Source: Defluviicoccus sp. bin129
Lineage (GTDB): Bacteria > Pseudomonadota > Alphaproteobacteria > MPNO01
DNA: 34,885 nucleotides
Direction of reading: 5' to 3'
Assembly: GCA_002239065.1 (NCBI GenBank)
Contig: MPNO01000050.1
Span: 1 to 34,885 of the forward strand
In this document: in pieces, positions 1-8,314 of the stretch
How the letters are laid out: each line of letters opens with the position of its first letter
How positions within the stretch are numbered: position 1 is the first letter of the stretch
Made by a program: the position numbers and the translations under genes
Notes under the pieces: generated by a model
What the model saw: only the letters and a program-made list of their open reading frames with translations
The model's database searches: none
What the model was told of the DNA's origin: nothing

Positions 1-1
1 C

Positions 2-151
2 GGTGCCGCGCTGAAGGGCGACCTGCGGGGACTGCGGCGGCTCAGGGTGGGGGATTACCGCGTCGTGTACGAAGTCCGGGACGAGGAGCTTGTCGTGCTG
101 GTGGTTCGTGTTGCACACCGGCGAGACACCTATCGGCGGGCACCCCGATGA
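2..151 (+). CDS. RelE/ParE-family toxin, C-terminal part (5' end outside window)
   Basis: Reading from base 2 gives 49 codons and a TGA stop. The text contains LRRLRVGDYRVVYEV followed by a strand ending VVRVAHRRDTYRR. This is the C-terminal half of the RelE/ParE toxin fold, in which the arginines of the R-x-G-x-Y-R-V-x-Y segment and the terminal H-R-x-x-x-Y motif are conserved. Family members are ribosome-dependent mRNases or gyrase poisons, normally paired with a small antitoxin encoded next door. No antitoxin follows in the next 200 bases, so the partner, if present, must lie upstream of the window. Family assignment is fairly secure; toxic activity and target cannot be read from the fragment. 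Confidence 0.8.
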   Translation, partial: GAALKGDLRGLRRLRVGDYRVVYEVRDEELVVLVVRVAHRRDTYRRAPR

Positions 152-344
152 TTCTCCCCGGACAGGCGCCCATCGGCATGGCTTGCGACGATCCGGCGCC
201 AACTTTCTTGAGCGTCGGCACGCGCAGCCACGCGCTGCTTTGCGATGCAGGGATGGCCATATGTCCCTCTAACGCATTGATACTAAAGACTAAAACCCTT
301 GACATTGCCCTTCTCGTCCCAAAGATCGCCTCCCATGAGGGTCG

Positions 345-1979
345 GTGTTGCGGGGAGGCGGGCTGTGCTACGGCTACGATGTCGTCACGACCTTCGATGC
401 CGCCGGCGACCCGGTGCGGGGTGAGCGCACGATCAACGAGGACGAAGCCACTGTCGTGCGGCGCGTATTTCGGGACTTCGCCTCGAGCGTCAGCCCGCTG
501 ACGATCGCGCGCCGTCTCAATGCAGAGAAGATCCCCTGCCCCTCTGGCAAGCTGTGGACCGATTCCACCATCCGCGGCCAGGTCAAGCGCGGCACCGGGC
601 TGATCAACAACGCGCTCTATGTCGGGCGCCTGGTCTGGAACCGGCTGCGCTACGTCAAGAACCCAGAGACCGGCAAGCGGGTGTCCCGGATCAATCCGAA
701 AGAGGAGTGGATAACCACCGAGGTACCCGAGCTCCGCATCATCGACGATGAGCTCTGGCAGGCGGTGAAGGTCCGGCAGGAAGAACTGACCGCAAAATAC
801 GCAACCGTCATCGAGGCCACCCGCACCGCGCGCGCCAATCGCCTGAACGGCACCCACCGCCCCCGGCACCTCCTCTCGGGCCTCCTGGAATGCGGCGTCT
901 GCGGCGGTCCCTATTCCATGCGCGGGCAGGACCGCTACGGCTGCTCCAACCACGTCATGAACGACAGCTGCTCCAACGGGCGGGGCATTCGCCGCACGGA
1001 GCTCGAGGAGCGCGTCCTGGTCGGTCCAAAGGACCGTCTGATGGCACCCGAGGCGGCCGACGCGGCGGTGCGCGCCTGGGCGGAGGAGACCCACCGGCTC
1101 GACCGCGAGCGCAGCGCCTCCGGAGAGGCGGACCGCAAGGAGCTCGCCGACGTCGAGAAGAAGATCGAGGGGATCGTCGTCGCCATCCAGGACGGCGCCT
1201 ACAGCCCCGCCCTAAAGGAACGGCTGCACAAGCTTGAAGCTCGAAAAGAGGAGCTTACGAGACTACTTGCAACGGTTCCTCGCGAGATCCCGGACATCCA
1301 CCCGAACGTCGCCGGCATTTATCGCCGCAAGGTGGCCCGTCTCGCGAACGCCCTCAGCAAACCGGAGGAACGCGATGCGGCCGCGGCGGCGATCCGGGGA
1401 TTGATCGACGGGATCGTGCTGACGCCCGGCGAAAAGCGCGGCGAGCTCCAGGTCACGCTGCGCGGCGAGCTCGGCAGGATTCTGGAGTGGACAGGAAGCG
1501 GGGCCGAAAAAGAAATGACCGACACTCCCTTGTCGGGAATGTCGGTCTCGGTGGTTGCGGAGGCCCGCAACCAGCGTGGTCTGCGCCTGGACGAGGTGTG
1601 GTTGCGAGGAAGGGCGTGGGACGGCGCAGGACAGCGCGGGGCCGCCGGTTGGACGGTTGTCGATAAATCCAGCGCGCAGCCGGAAGGCCCGTCAGTAGGA
1701 TCCGCCGACAGGTCCCAGACCGTCGATGAACCCGCGCAGCGCATGGTTGAACGCCTCCACCTGCTCGCGGAACGAGAAATGACCCGCCTCGTTGAGCACG
1801 ACCATCCGCGCGCGGCGTTCGGTCGAGGCGATCACGTCGAAAAGCGCCTGGCCCTGGGCGAGCGAGGCCGTCGGATCGTTGTAGCCCCACATGACCTGCG
1901 TCGGGCGGCGCGTGCCTTGATCGCGCAGCCGGGCGAAGGTGTCCTCCTTGTCCCGGGCGAGCCCGGGCATGAAGTATGA
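345..1979 (+). pseudogene. Large serine recombinase lacking its catalytic N-terminal domain
   Basis: The open frame begins with GTG inside what is normally the middle of the protein (GGGLCYGYDVV). It contains the recombinase domain (about residues 5-145), a zinc ribbon with Cys183, Cys186, Cys200 and Cys209, and a charged coiled-coil stretch (about 255-320). The resolvase domain of about 140-170 residues that carries the catalytic serine is absent, and an in-frame TGA lies just upstream. A different frame at about 271-290 reads SNALILK, resembling the MNALFLK segment that precedes this point in intact relatives, so the 5' part may survive as decayed sequence. The natural end of the protein is probably near 1590-1620. 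Beyond that the frame only reads antisense through the opposite hydrolase gene. This protein could not catalyse recombination and probably marks the edge of a former mobile element. Confidence 0.8.
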
Positions 1980-2582
1980 GGACCGGAGCCCCCCGGCTTC
2001 CATCTTCTCCAGCGCCTCCCGGCTCTTGGGCAGGGCGGCGACGGCGCAGACCTCGTCGAGCCAGGATTCGGTGATGTGCCCGGTCGCGAAAGAGTAGCGC
2101 TCGATGATCCAGCGCTGGCTCTCCCGGCTCAGCCTGGGCTCGGGCGGGTTGGCCAGGACGATCTCGCTTCGCGGAACGCCGGGCGCCAGCGTGTTGGAGT
2201 CCACGACGACGCAGGAGCGGATGCGCTCGGGATGATCGAGGGTGAGCCGGCAGACGAGATAGCCGCCGCGCGAGTGCCCGACGACATGGACGTTCTCGAG
2301 CCCGAGCGCGGCCAGGAACCCGTGCGCGTGCCGCACCACCGCCGCCATGCTGTAGTCGTCGTCCTTCGGATTGTCGGTGTATCCCTGGCCCAGCTTGTCG
2401 ACCGCGAACACACGGTACCATCGGCTCAGACCCTGGACGTTGAGCTCCCAGTCGCACGCCGATTCGGCCAGGTTCTGCGACCCGAAATTGCCGCCGTGGA
2501 ACAGGACGAGAGGCGCGCCCTCGCCGGCCACGAAGTAGCGGGTCCGGACCCCGTCGACATCGACGAATTTCGCCTCGTTCAT
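1692..2582 (-). CDS. Alpha/beta hydrolase, meta-cleavage-product hydrolase-like
   Basis: This 296-residue alpha/beta hydrolase has the oxyanion segment LFHGGNFG (about 28-34), the nucleophile elbow GHSRGG (Ser104), an acid in WGYNDP (Asp236) and the catalytic His in EAGHFSF (His268). The D/H spacing and the sequence around them resemble BphD/HsaD-type C-C hydrolases of aromatic ring cleavage, although the nucleophile motif is GHSRGG rather than GNSMGG. The start at 2582 (MNEAKF) is preferred because homology begins there; an in-frame ATG at 2627 would only add an arginine- and alanine-rich leader. It is divergent from the TctC-like gene, with 251 bp between them. Its 3' end is overlapped antisense by the open frame of the decayed recombinase. 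The substrate is not known; an esterase or haloperoxidase-like role remains possible. Confidence 0.85.
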   Translation of the reverse strand: MNEAKFVDVDGVRTRYFVAGEGAPLVLFHGGNFGSQNLAESACDWELNVQGLSRWYRVFAVDKLGQGYTDNPKDDDYSMAAVVRHAHGFLAALGLENVHVVGHSRGGYLVCRLTLDHPERIRSCVVVDSNTLAPGVPRSEIVLANPPEPRLSRESQRWIIERYSFATGHITESWLDEVCAVAALPKSREALEKMEAGGLRSSYFMPGLARDKEDTFARLRDQGTRRPTQVMWGYNDPTASLAQGQALFDVIASTERRARMVVLNEAGHFSFREQVEAFNHALRGFIDGLGPVGGSY

Positions 2583-2833
2583 TGCCCTGGCCAAGCCCGC
2601 TCCGGACAGTCTCACCGTTGCCGCCACGCGTCGCGACCCATTGTCAGCGACCGGGCGTGCCGTCTCAACCCCTCAATTTCCGGCCGCAAGACCGTCGGTC
2701 GACCGGGCTGTCCTCAGGGAAGATCGCCAGGGCCCGGCGGCAAAAACCTGTCTCTTCAGAGAAAGACTCTGCTAAGCTGAGCCGCAAAAGCCGAAGCGTG
2801 ACAACCACGTCCAAAAAAAATGGAGGGAGCGAC

Positions 2834-3931
2834 ATGAAATTCGTATCACGCATTTTCCTCGGTATCGCGGGTCTCGCGCTCGTCGCCGGAATCGGATCGG
2901 CTCCGGCCCAGGCGCAGTTCTACAAAGGCAAGACCCTCAACGTAATCATCAACTATGCGCCGGGCGGCAACACGAGCATCCAGGGTCGGCTGCTGATGCG
3001 GTTCATGCCCAAATATATCCCGGGCAATCCCCGGGTGGTTATTCGCAACATAGCCGGCGCGGGCGGCAAGGTCGGAACCAATTTCCTCGGCGAGAAGGCC
3101 AAACGCGACGGCTACACCATGGGCGTGTTCACGATCAGCCTTCTGGGCGAGGTGCTCACGGATCCGGCGTTGCGCGTCAGCCACTCCGACCTGATCTTCA
3201 TCGGCGGTCTCGGCTCTCAGGAAGTCGCCTATATCCGCAAGGATCATCCACCGGGCATCCAGACGCCTGCGGACTTCTTCAAGATCACCGAGCCGTTCCG
3301 CACCGGTGGCCATGCGCCAACCAACACCAAGGATATGGGCACCCGGCTCGCCCTCGACATTCTGCAGGTGCCCTATCGTCATGTGCACGGCTTCAAGTCG
3401 GGTGCGCAGCTGCGCAAGGCGGTGCAGCAGAACGAGCTGCAGTATTCGTCGGACTCGACGCCCGGGTTCCGCGGCCGGGTCGAGCCCATCATGGTGAAGG
3501 AAGGAATCGTCACGCCGCTGTTCCACACGGGCATCCCGACGGCGGACGGCAAGGGTCTGACGGCGCATCGCGACTATCCCGACGTCCCCAGTTTTCTCGA
3601 CCTCTACCGTATGAAGTTCGGCAAGGACGCCACGCCGTCCGGCAAGTTGTGGGACGGCTATATCCTGATATCGAACATGCGGGCCAAGATCCTGCGGGCC
3701 GTGTTCCTGCCGCCAAAAGCGCCCCAGGAAGCGGTGGACATCCTGCGCAAGGCGTATGACGCGACGATGAAGGATCCGCAATATCTGGAGGAATACAAGA
3801 AGCTCAACAAGGGCTTGCCGTCGCCGATCAAGGGAGAGCCGGGTCAGAAATTCCTGCTCGATCAGGTCAAGAACGCCGACAAGGATCTGGTAGCGTTCCT
3901 GCAGGCCTTCGCCGACAAGGTCCGCCATTGA
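2834..3931 (+). CDS. Tripartite tricarboxylate transporter substrate-binding protein (TctC/Bug family)
   Basis: This 365-residue periplasmic binding protein captures a carboxylate-type ligand and delivers it to the TctA/TctB membrane partner. The N-terminus is a signal peptide: MKFVSRIF, then a hydrophobic run to APAQAQ (about residue 27). It is followed by the family opening FYKGKTLNVIINYAPGGNTS and the PRVVIRNIAGAGGKVGTNFL segment, both characteristic of Bug-type proteins. A GGAGGGA ribosome site at 2822-2828 fixes the ATG at 2834. It is the first gene of a plus-strand operon and is followed, after a strong stem-loop, by the TctA-TctB fusion gene. Bug proteins bind varied carboxylates and aromatic acids, so the ligand cannot be named. 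It is only distantly similar to the second binding protein encoded at 13563-14633. Confidence 0.9.
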   Translation: MKFVSRIFLGIAGLALVAGIGSAPAQAQFYKGKTLNVIINYAPGGNTSIQGRLLMRFMPKYIPGNPRVVIRNIAGAGGKVGTNFLGEKAKRDGYTMGVFTISLLGEVLTDPALRVSHSDLIFIGGLGSQEVAYIRKDHPPGIQTPADFFKITEPFRTGGHAPTNTKDMGTRLALDILQVPYRHVHGFKSGAQLRKAVQQNELQYSSDSTPGFRGRVEPIMVKEGIVTPLFHTGIPTADGKGLTAHRDYPDVPSFLDLYRMKFGKDATPSGKLWDGYILISNMRAKILRAVFLPPKAPQEAVDILRKAYDATMKDPQYLEEYKKLNKGLPSPIKGEPGQKFLLDQVKNADKDLVAFLQAFADKVRH

Positions 3932-3973
3932 GCGACAAGGGCCTTGACCTGCTCATGACGGCTTAGGGCCCAA

Positions 3974-4002
3974 GCACCCCGGGAGGTTTCCTGCCGGGGT
4001 GC
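3974..4002 (+). promoter_or_regulatory. Intercistronic stem-loop after the tctC-like gene
   Basis: A perfect 9-bp inverted repeat, GCACCCCGG / CCGGGGTGC, encloses an 11-nt loop. It lies between the binding-protein stop (3931) and the TctA-TctB start (4021). There is no T-run, so it is not a classic intrinsic terminator. Such hairpins downstream of binding-protein genes commonly protect the upstream mRNA from 3' exonucleases, or cause partial termination, so that binding protein exceeds permease. The role here is inferred. Confidence 0.65.
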
Positions 4003-4020
4003 CAACAAGGCGGTCTCCTG

Positions 4021-5985
4021 ATGTGGGATGCGGCATTCCACGGCCTCGTTCTGACCGTTCAGTGGCCGGCGGGCGGCTATTTGCTGCTCGGCCTCGCCAT
4101 CGGCATGTATTTCGGCGCGGTGCCGGGGCTTTCCGGGCTCGTCGGCATGGCGATCCTGCTGCCCTTCACCTTCGGCATGGAGCCCGCCTGGGCTTTCGCC
4201 TTCCTGATGGGCATGTATTCGATCACCACCACCAGCGACACCATCTCGTCGGTGCTTCTCGGCATCCCGGGCACCGCGGCCTCGCAGGCCACCATCCTCG
4301 ACGGTTACCCGCTGGCGCAGAAAGGCCAGGCGTCCCGCGCCTTCGGCGCCGCGTTCACGGTCTCGGCGGTGGGCGGCGTGCTGGGCGCGCTCGTGCTCGC
4401 CCTTTCGATCCCCATCGTCAGGCCGCTGATCCTCTCCTTCGCCTCGCCCGAGTTCTTCATGCTTGGGCTGCTCGCCCTCACCATGGTGGGCGCGCTGAGC
4501 GGCAGCTCGATCCTCAAGGGGCTGATCGCCGCCATTCTCGGCCTGGTCCTGTCGATGATCGGGTATTCGCCCGAGGGTGCGATACCGCGCTACTGGTTCG
4601 ACACCACCTACCTGATCGACGGGCTGCCGCTGATTCCGTTCGTGCTCGGGCTGTTCGCCCTGCCGGAACTGCTCGAACTCGCGGTTCGCGACACCTCGAT
4701 CTCGCGCATTCCACGCGAACAGGCGAAGACCGGCCTCCTCACCGGAATGATCGATGCGGTCCGCAATTGGTGGCTGGTGGTGCGCTGCACCCTGATCGGA
4801 GTCTATATCGGCCTGCTCCCGGGGGTGGGCGGCTCGCTGGTCGACTGGGTCGCCTACGGTCACGTGGTGCAGAGTTCAAAGGACAAATCCGAGTTCGGCA
4901 AGGGCGACATCCGCGGCGTGATCGCACCCGAGACCGCCAACAACGCCATGAAGGGGGGGTCGCTGATCCCCACCATCGCCTTCGCCGTCCCGGGCAGCGC
5001 GTCGATGGCGATCCTGCTTGTCGCTTTTGAAATCCAGGGACTCGAGCCGGGACCGCAGCTCCTGACCACCAAGCTCGACATCACCTTCAGCCTGATCTGG
5101 GCGCTGGCGCTCGGCAACATCCTGGGCGCCGCCTTCCTCCTCGTATGGGGCCGCCAGGTGGCGAAGCTCACCTTCATCCGCGGCCACCTGATCGTACCGG
5201 CAATCACGATGTTCGTGTTCATGGGCGCCTGGCTCTCCGGGAACGGTCTCGGCGACTGGGTCACCCTGATCCTCGCCGGCATCCTCGGCTACGTCATGAA
5301 GCAGAGCGGATGGCCCAGGCCGCCCGTCATCCTGGGCTTCATCCTGGGCAGCATCATGGAGGTATCGCTGCACATCTCGATGCGCAGCTATGACTATACG
5401 TGGCTCGGGCGCCCCATCGTCGTGATCCTCGCCGTACTGATCCTGCTCGGGCTCCTGGTTGGCGTGCGCGGCATGCTTCGTCGCCGGGCGGCGCCGGCGG
5501 GCGTGCAGATCGACGACTCGGCGGCGCAGAACCCGGCCCTGTCCCTTCCCTTCGCCGTCTGCCTTCTCGCCACTCTCGGCTACGGGCTGATCCTGGCGGC
5601 GGGCTGGCATTTCAGTGCGCGATTTTTCCCTTTCATCGTACTCATCTCCGGGATCCCGCTCGTTCTCGTCGTGATCTTCCACGATTGGAACGACATTCGA
5701 TTGCGCCTCCGCCAGGGAGTCAGCATCGCGGGCAATGCCCATGACCGGAAGCTGCTCCTGTCCGGCGCGCATTACTTTGCCTGGATGTTCGCAATTCTTG
5801 GCGCGACCGTCATTGTCGGTCAGTTCCTGGCAATCGTGGTATTTGTCGGCGCCTATCTCTGGTACTGGGGCGGATACACGTGGCGCCTGTTCGTCCCGTA
5901 TATGGTCGGCGCGGCAATCTTTCTCTACATCATGTTCGAGCGGATCGTGCCCGTCTTCTGGTACGACTCGCTGATTTTCTCCTAG
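4021..5985 (+). CDS. TTT permease, TctA-TctB fusion
   Basis: This 654-residue membrane protein joins the two membrane subunits of a tripartite tricarboxylate transporter. Residues about 1-490 are TctA. They include the conserved MYFGAVPGLSGL, ITTTSDTISSVLLGIPGT, SQATILDGYPLAQKG and GVIAPETANNAMKGG stretches and ten or more hydrophobic segments. After a hydrophilic linker (about 490-512), residues about 513-654 hold four more membrane helices and the WHFSARFFP segment typical of the small TctB subunit. TctA alone is usually about 500 residues and TctB about 150-170, and they are normally separate genes, as in the second operon of this window. It forms the sodium- or proton-coupled permease for the binding protein just upstream. 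The ATG at 4021 lacks a strong ribosome site. Confidence 0.92.
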   Translation: MWDAAFHGLVLTVQWPAGGYLLLGLAIGMYFGAVPGLSGLVGMAILLPFTFGMEPAWAFAFLMGMYSITTTSDTISSVLLGIPGTAASQATILDGYPLAQKGQASRAFGAAFTVSAVGGVLGALVLALSIPIVRPLILSFASPEFFMLGLLALTMVGALSGSSILKGLIAAILGLVLSMIGYSPEGAIPRYWFDTTYLIDGLPLIPFVLGLFALPELLELAVRDTSISRIPREQAKTGLLTGMIDAVRNWWLVVRCTLIGVYIGLLPGVGGSLVDWVAYGHVVQSSKDKSEFGKGDIRGVIAPETANNAMKGGSLIPTIAFAVPGSASMAILLVAFEIQGLEPGPQLLTTKLDITFSLIWALALGNILGAAFLLVWGRQVAKLTFIRGHLIVPAITMFVFMGAWLSGNGLGDWVTLILAGILGYVMKQSGWPRPPVILGFILGSIMEVSLHISMRSYDYTWLGRPIVVILAVLILLGLLVGVRGMLRRRAAPAGVQIDDSAAQNPALSLPFAVCLLATLGYGLILAAGWHFSARFFPFIVLISGIPLVLVVIFHDWNDIRLRLRQGVSIAGNAHDRKLLLSGAHYFAWMFAILGATVIVGQFLAIVVFVGAYLWYWGGYTWRLFVPYMVGAAIFLYIMFERIVPVFWYDSLIFS

Positions 5986-6018
5986 CCGCGAGGCCGGCAT
6001 CGGCGGGACGGGGTAGCG

Positions 6019-7746
6019 ATGACGAATCCGGCGTGGCTCACCATCGCTGAGGCCTCCGAGTCGATCCGACGGCGAGACCTGTCACCGGTCGAACTGACCG
6101 AAGCCTGTATCCGCCGGATCGAGACCCTGGACCCCCAGATCTCCGCGGTCGTGACCCTCACCGGCGAGCGCGCCATGGAGGACGCATGCCGGGCCGAGTC
6201 CGAGCTGGCCAACGGGCGATGGCGCGGACCAATGCACGGCATCCCTTTCGGGCTCAAGGACATTTACGACACGGCCGGGATCCGCACCGCCGGTCAGTCG
6301 CGCATCGCCATGGACAACGTGCCGGCGCAGAACGCCGCGGCGGTGGACCGGCTCTCCGCCGCCGGCGCCATACTCCTCGGCAAGCTCACGACCCATGAGT
6401 TTGCCCGCAGCGGGCCGGCCTTCGACCTTCCCTGGCCGCCGGCGCGCAATCCGTGGGATCCGACGCGGGTGCCGGGCGGCTCGTCGAGCGGCTCCGCCGC
6501 CGCGGTCGCGGCGGGCTTCCTCCCCGCGGCCCCCCGGAACGACCCCCGCCGGTCCGTTCCGAGACGCTCCCCCGCGCGGGCCGGGGCGGGCTCCCCCCCC
6601 GCGCCCCCCGGCCCCGCCCCCGGCGGTCCGCTCCGCAGCCCCGCCGCGCTGTGCGGTGTCGTCGGGCTCAAGCCGAGCTATGGCCGGGTGAGTCGGCGCG
6701 GGGTCATGCCGAACGCGTTCTCGCTGGACCATTGCGGGCCGATGACATGGTGTGTCGAGGACTGCGCCATCGTCCTCGGCGCGATCGCGGGCGCCGACCA
6801 TTTGGACCCGACGAGCGCGCAACGCCCGGTTCCCGACTATCGCGCCGCGCTCTTCGACGGCATCAAGGGTCTTCGGGTCGGCGCGATCCGTCATTTCTGG
6901 ACGGACGAACGGCCAGCCTCGCCGGCAATCTGCGACGCCATGGAAGATGCGATCGAAATACTGCGCGGCCTGGGCGCGGTCGTCGAGGAAGCGAGGCTTC
7001 GCCCGATCGCCCACTACAACGCCGTCAAGATCGCCCTCGGAGAAACCGAGGTCTACGCGGTGCACCAACCCAATTTGGTCGCGCGGCTCGACGAGTTCGG
7101 GATCGATTTTCAGAAGCGGATCGTCGCCGCGTGCCTGATCGGCACCCCGGCCTACGTCCAGGCGCAGCGCGAGCGGCGGCGGATGATCGCCGGCATGAAG
7201 GCCGTGTTCGAGCGCTGCGACGTGCTGCTGACGGCGACCGTCGCCCGCACCGCTGCCGCCTTCGGCAGGCCTTCGCGACCTCCGGCCTGGACCGAGCCGG
7301 GGATGACCGCGCCGTTCAACGTCCTCGGCCTGCCCGCCCTCTCGCTTTGCAACGGGTTCGACGCCGATGGATTGCCGCTCGGCATGCAGATCGTCGGCCG
7401 GCCCTTCGACGAGGCGACAGTCCTGCGGGTCGCCCATGCCTACGAGGCCGCCACGCCATGGCGGTCCCGCAGGCCGGCGCTGGTCGAGGGAACGCCGCCC
7501 GCCCCGGTGGGTCCGCCGCCCGAGCAGCCGGCGGGGAGCGGTACCGACCGGTCCACGCGGAATTTCGTGGATACGATGCTGGCGCGCGCCGGCCTCTCGC
7601 CCTCCGACGCCGTTCGCGGCGCGGCCTGCGCAGCCGCGCCCGCGCTGCTCCAGGCCATGGGGTCGCTGCCGCGCGACCACGCATTTTCCGACGAGCCCGC
7701 GGCGGTGTTCGGTTTCGCGACGGCTTCCGGCAAACCGCGCCCATAG
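6019..7746 (+). CDS. Amidase-signature hydrolase with disrupted active-site segment
   Basis: This 575-residue amidase-signature (GatA/AtzF-like) protein would hydrolyse a carboxamide. The catalytic Lys80 (PFGLKDIYDTAG) and the cis-Ser motif GGSSSGS (153-159) are intact. The nucleophile segment, normally G-T-D-T-G-G-S-I-R about 24 residues further on, is replaced. Residues 169-204 are a proline/arginine-rich stretch encoded by a C-rich tract, and the family serine appears as proline in GGPLRSPAALC. The rest (GVVGLKPSYGRVSRRG and beyond) is normal, and the frame stays open. The C-terminal 60 residues, after a proline-rich linker, end in a short helical segment that faintly resembles the AtzG-like (DUF4089) subunit. 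If the sequence is correct the enzyme is probably inactive; a local sequencing or assembly error is the likelier cause. It lies 33 bp after the permease gene. Confidence 0.85.
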   Translation: MTNPAWLTIAEASESIRRRDLSPVELTEACIRRIETLDPQISAVVTLTGERAMEDACRAESELANGRWRGPMHGIPFGLKDIYDTAGIRTAGQSRIAMDNVPAQNAAAVDRLSAAGAILLGKLTTHEFARSGPAFDLPWPPARNPWDPTRVPGGSSSGSAAAVAAGFLPAAPRNDPRRSVPRRSPARAGAGSPPAPPGPAPGGPLRSPAALCGVVGLKPSYGRVSRRGVMPNAFSLDHCGPMTWCVEDCAIVLGAIAGADHLDPTSAQRPVPDYRAALFDGIKGLRVGAIRHFWTDERPASPAICDAMEDAIEILRGLGAVVEEARLRPIAHYNAVKIALGETEVYAVHQPNLVARLDEFGIDFQKRIVAACLIGTPAYVQAQRERRRMIAGMKAVFERCDVLLTATVARTAAAFGRPSRPPAWTEPGMTAPFNVLGLPALSLCNGFDADGLPLGMQIVGRPFDEATVLRVAHAYEAATPWRSRRPALVEGTPPAPVGPPPEQPAGSGTDRSTRNFVDTMLARAGLSPSDAVRGAACAAAPALLQAMGSLPRDHAFSDEPAAVFGFATASGKPRP

Positions 7747-7873
7747 CGCGCCCGCGCGCGAGGCCGCCCGCTCCCGCAGCGCTTCTGCAACCCGCCTTCT
7801 AGTCTCCCCCAACCGTGTCTATACTGTCCTCCTGCAGAATTCCGAACGTGCCTCTTTTCGGTGGAGAACAGAG

Positions 7874-8281
7874 ATGCCCCAGATCCGGCACCTGGCGATC
7901 GTTTCGCTCAATCCGGAGAAGCTTGCGAAGTTCTACGAGGAGGTCTTCGAGATGGAGCTCCTCAACTCCGGCAACGGCGCCTATTACCTGACCGACGGCC
8001 ACATCACCCTTGCCCTGCTGCCCAACAAGGCCGAAGGGAAGCCGAGCGGCCTCAATCATTTCGGCTTCCAGATCGAAGATGCCGACGAGATCGCGCGCCG
8101 GCTGGACGAACACGGGATGGCGCGACCGGCGGAACGGCCGGCCGACCGTCCCTATGCCGAGACCCGCGCCACCGACCCCGACGGCAACAACTACGACCTC
8201 TCGGTCCACGGCTATCAGAAGTCGGAAACCAAGTTCGACCGCCTGGCCAAAGAAGGGGCGTTGGAAAAGGAACCCGCCTAG
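7874..8281 (+). CDS. VOC (glyoxalase/bleomycin resistance) family protein
   Basis: This 135-residue single-domain vicinal-oxygen-chelate protein has the first metal-ligand position at His6 (RHLAIVS), a second at His62 (GLNHFGFQIED) and the closing DPDGNNYDLS motif, in which Asp108 takes the place usually held by glutamate. The pattern F-Y-E-E-V-F-x-M (20-27) is typical of the fold. VOC proteins include lyases, isomerases, epimerases and extradiol dioxygenases acting next to a divalent metal. The substrate here is unknown. The ATG at 7874 follows GGAGAACAG. It is the last gene of the plus-strand TTT operon, 127 bp after the amidase gene, and its stop is 33 bp from the stop of the convergent CapA-like gene. 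Confidence 0.85.
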   Translation: MPQIRHLAIVSLNPEKLAKFYEEVFEMELLNSGNGAYYLTDGHITLALLPNKAEGKPSGLNHFGFQIEDADEIARRLDEHGMARPAERPADRPYAETRATDPDGNNYDLSVHGYQKSETKFDRLAKEGALEKEPA

Positions 8282-8314
8282 CGCGACGGCGATTCCTGAT
8301 AAGCCGGCCGGGCC

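Noticed and set aside
299..327. TTGACA at 299-304 as a promoter for the recombinase frame
   Set aside because: No acceptable -10 box lies 16-18 bp downstream, and the gene that follows is a decayed fragment.
8282..8314. Bidirectional terminator between the convergent VOC and CapA-like genes
   Set aside because: Only a 6-bp GCCGGC palindrome is present, with no sizeable stem or T-run.
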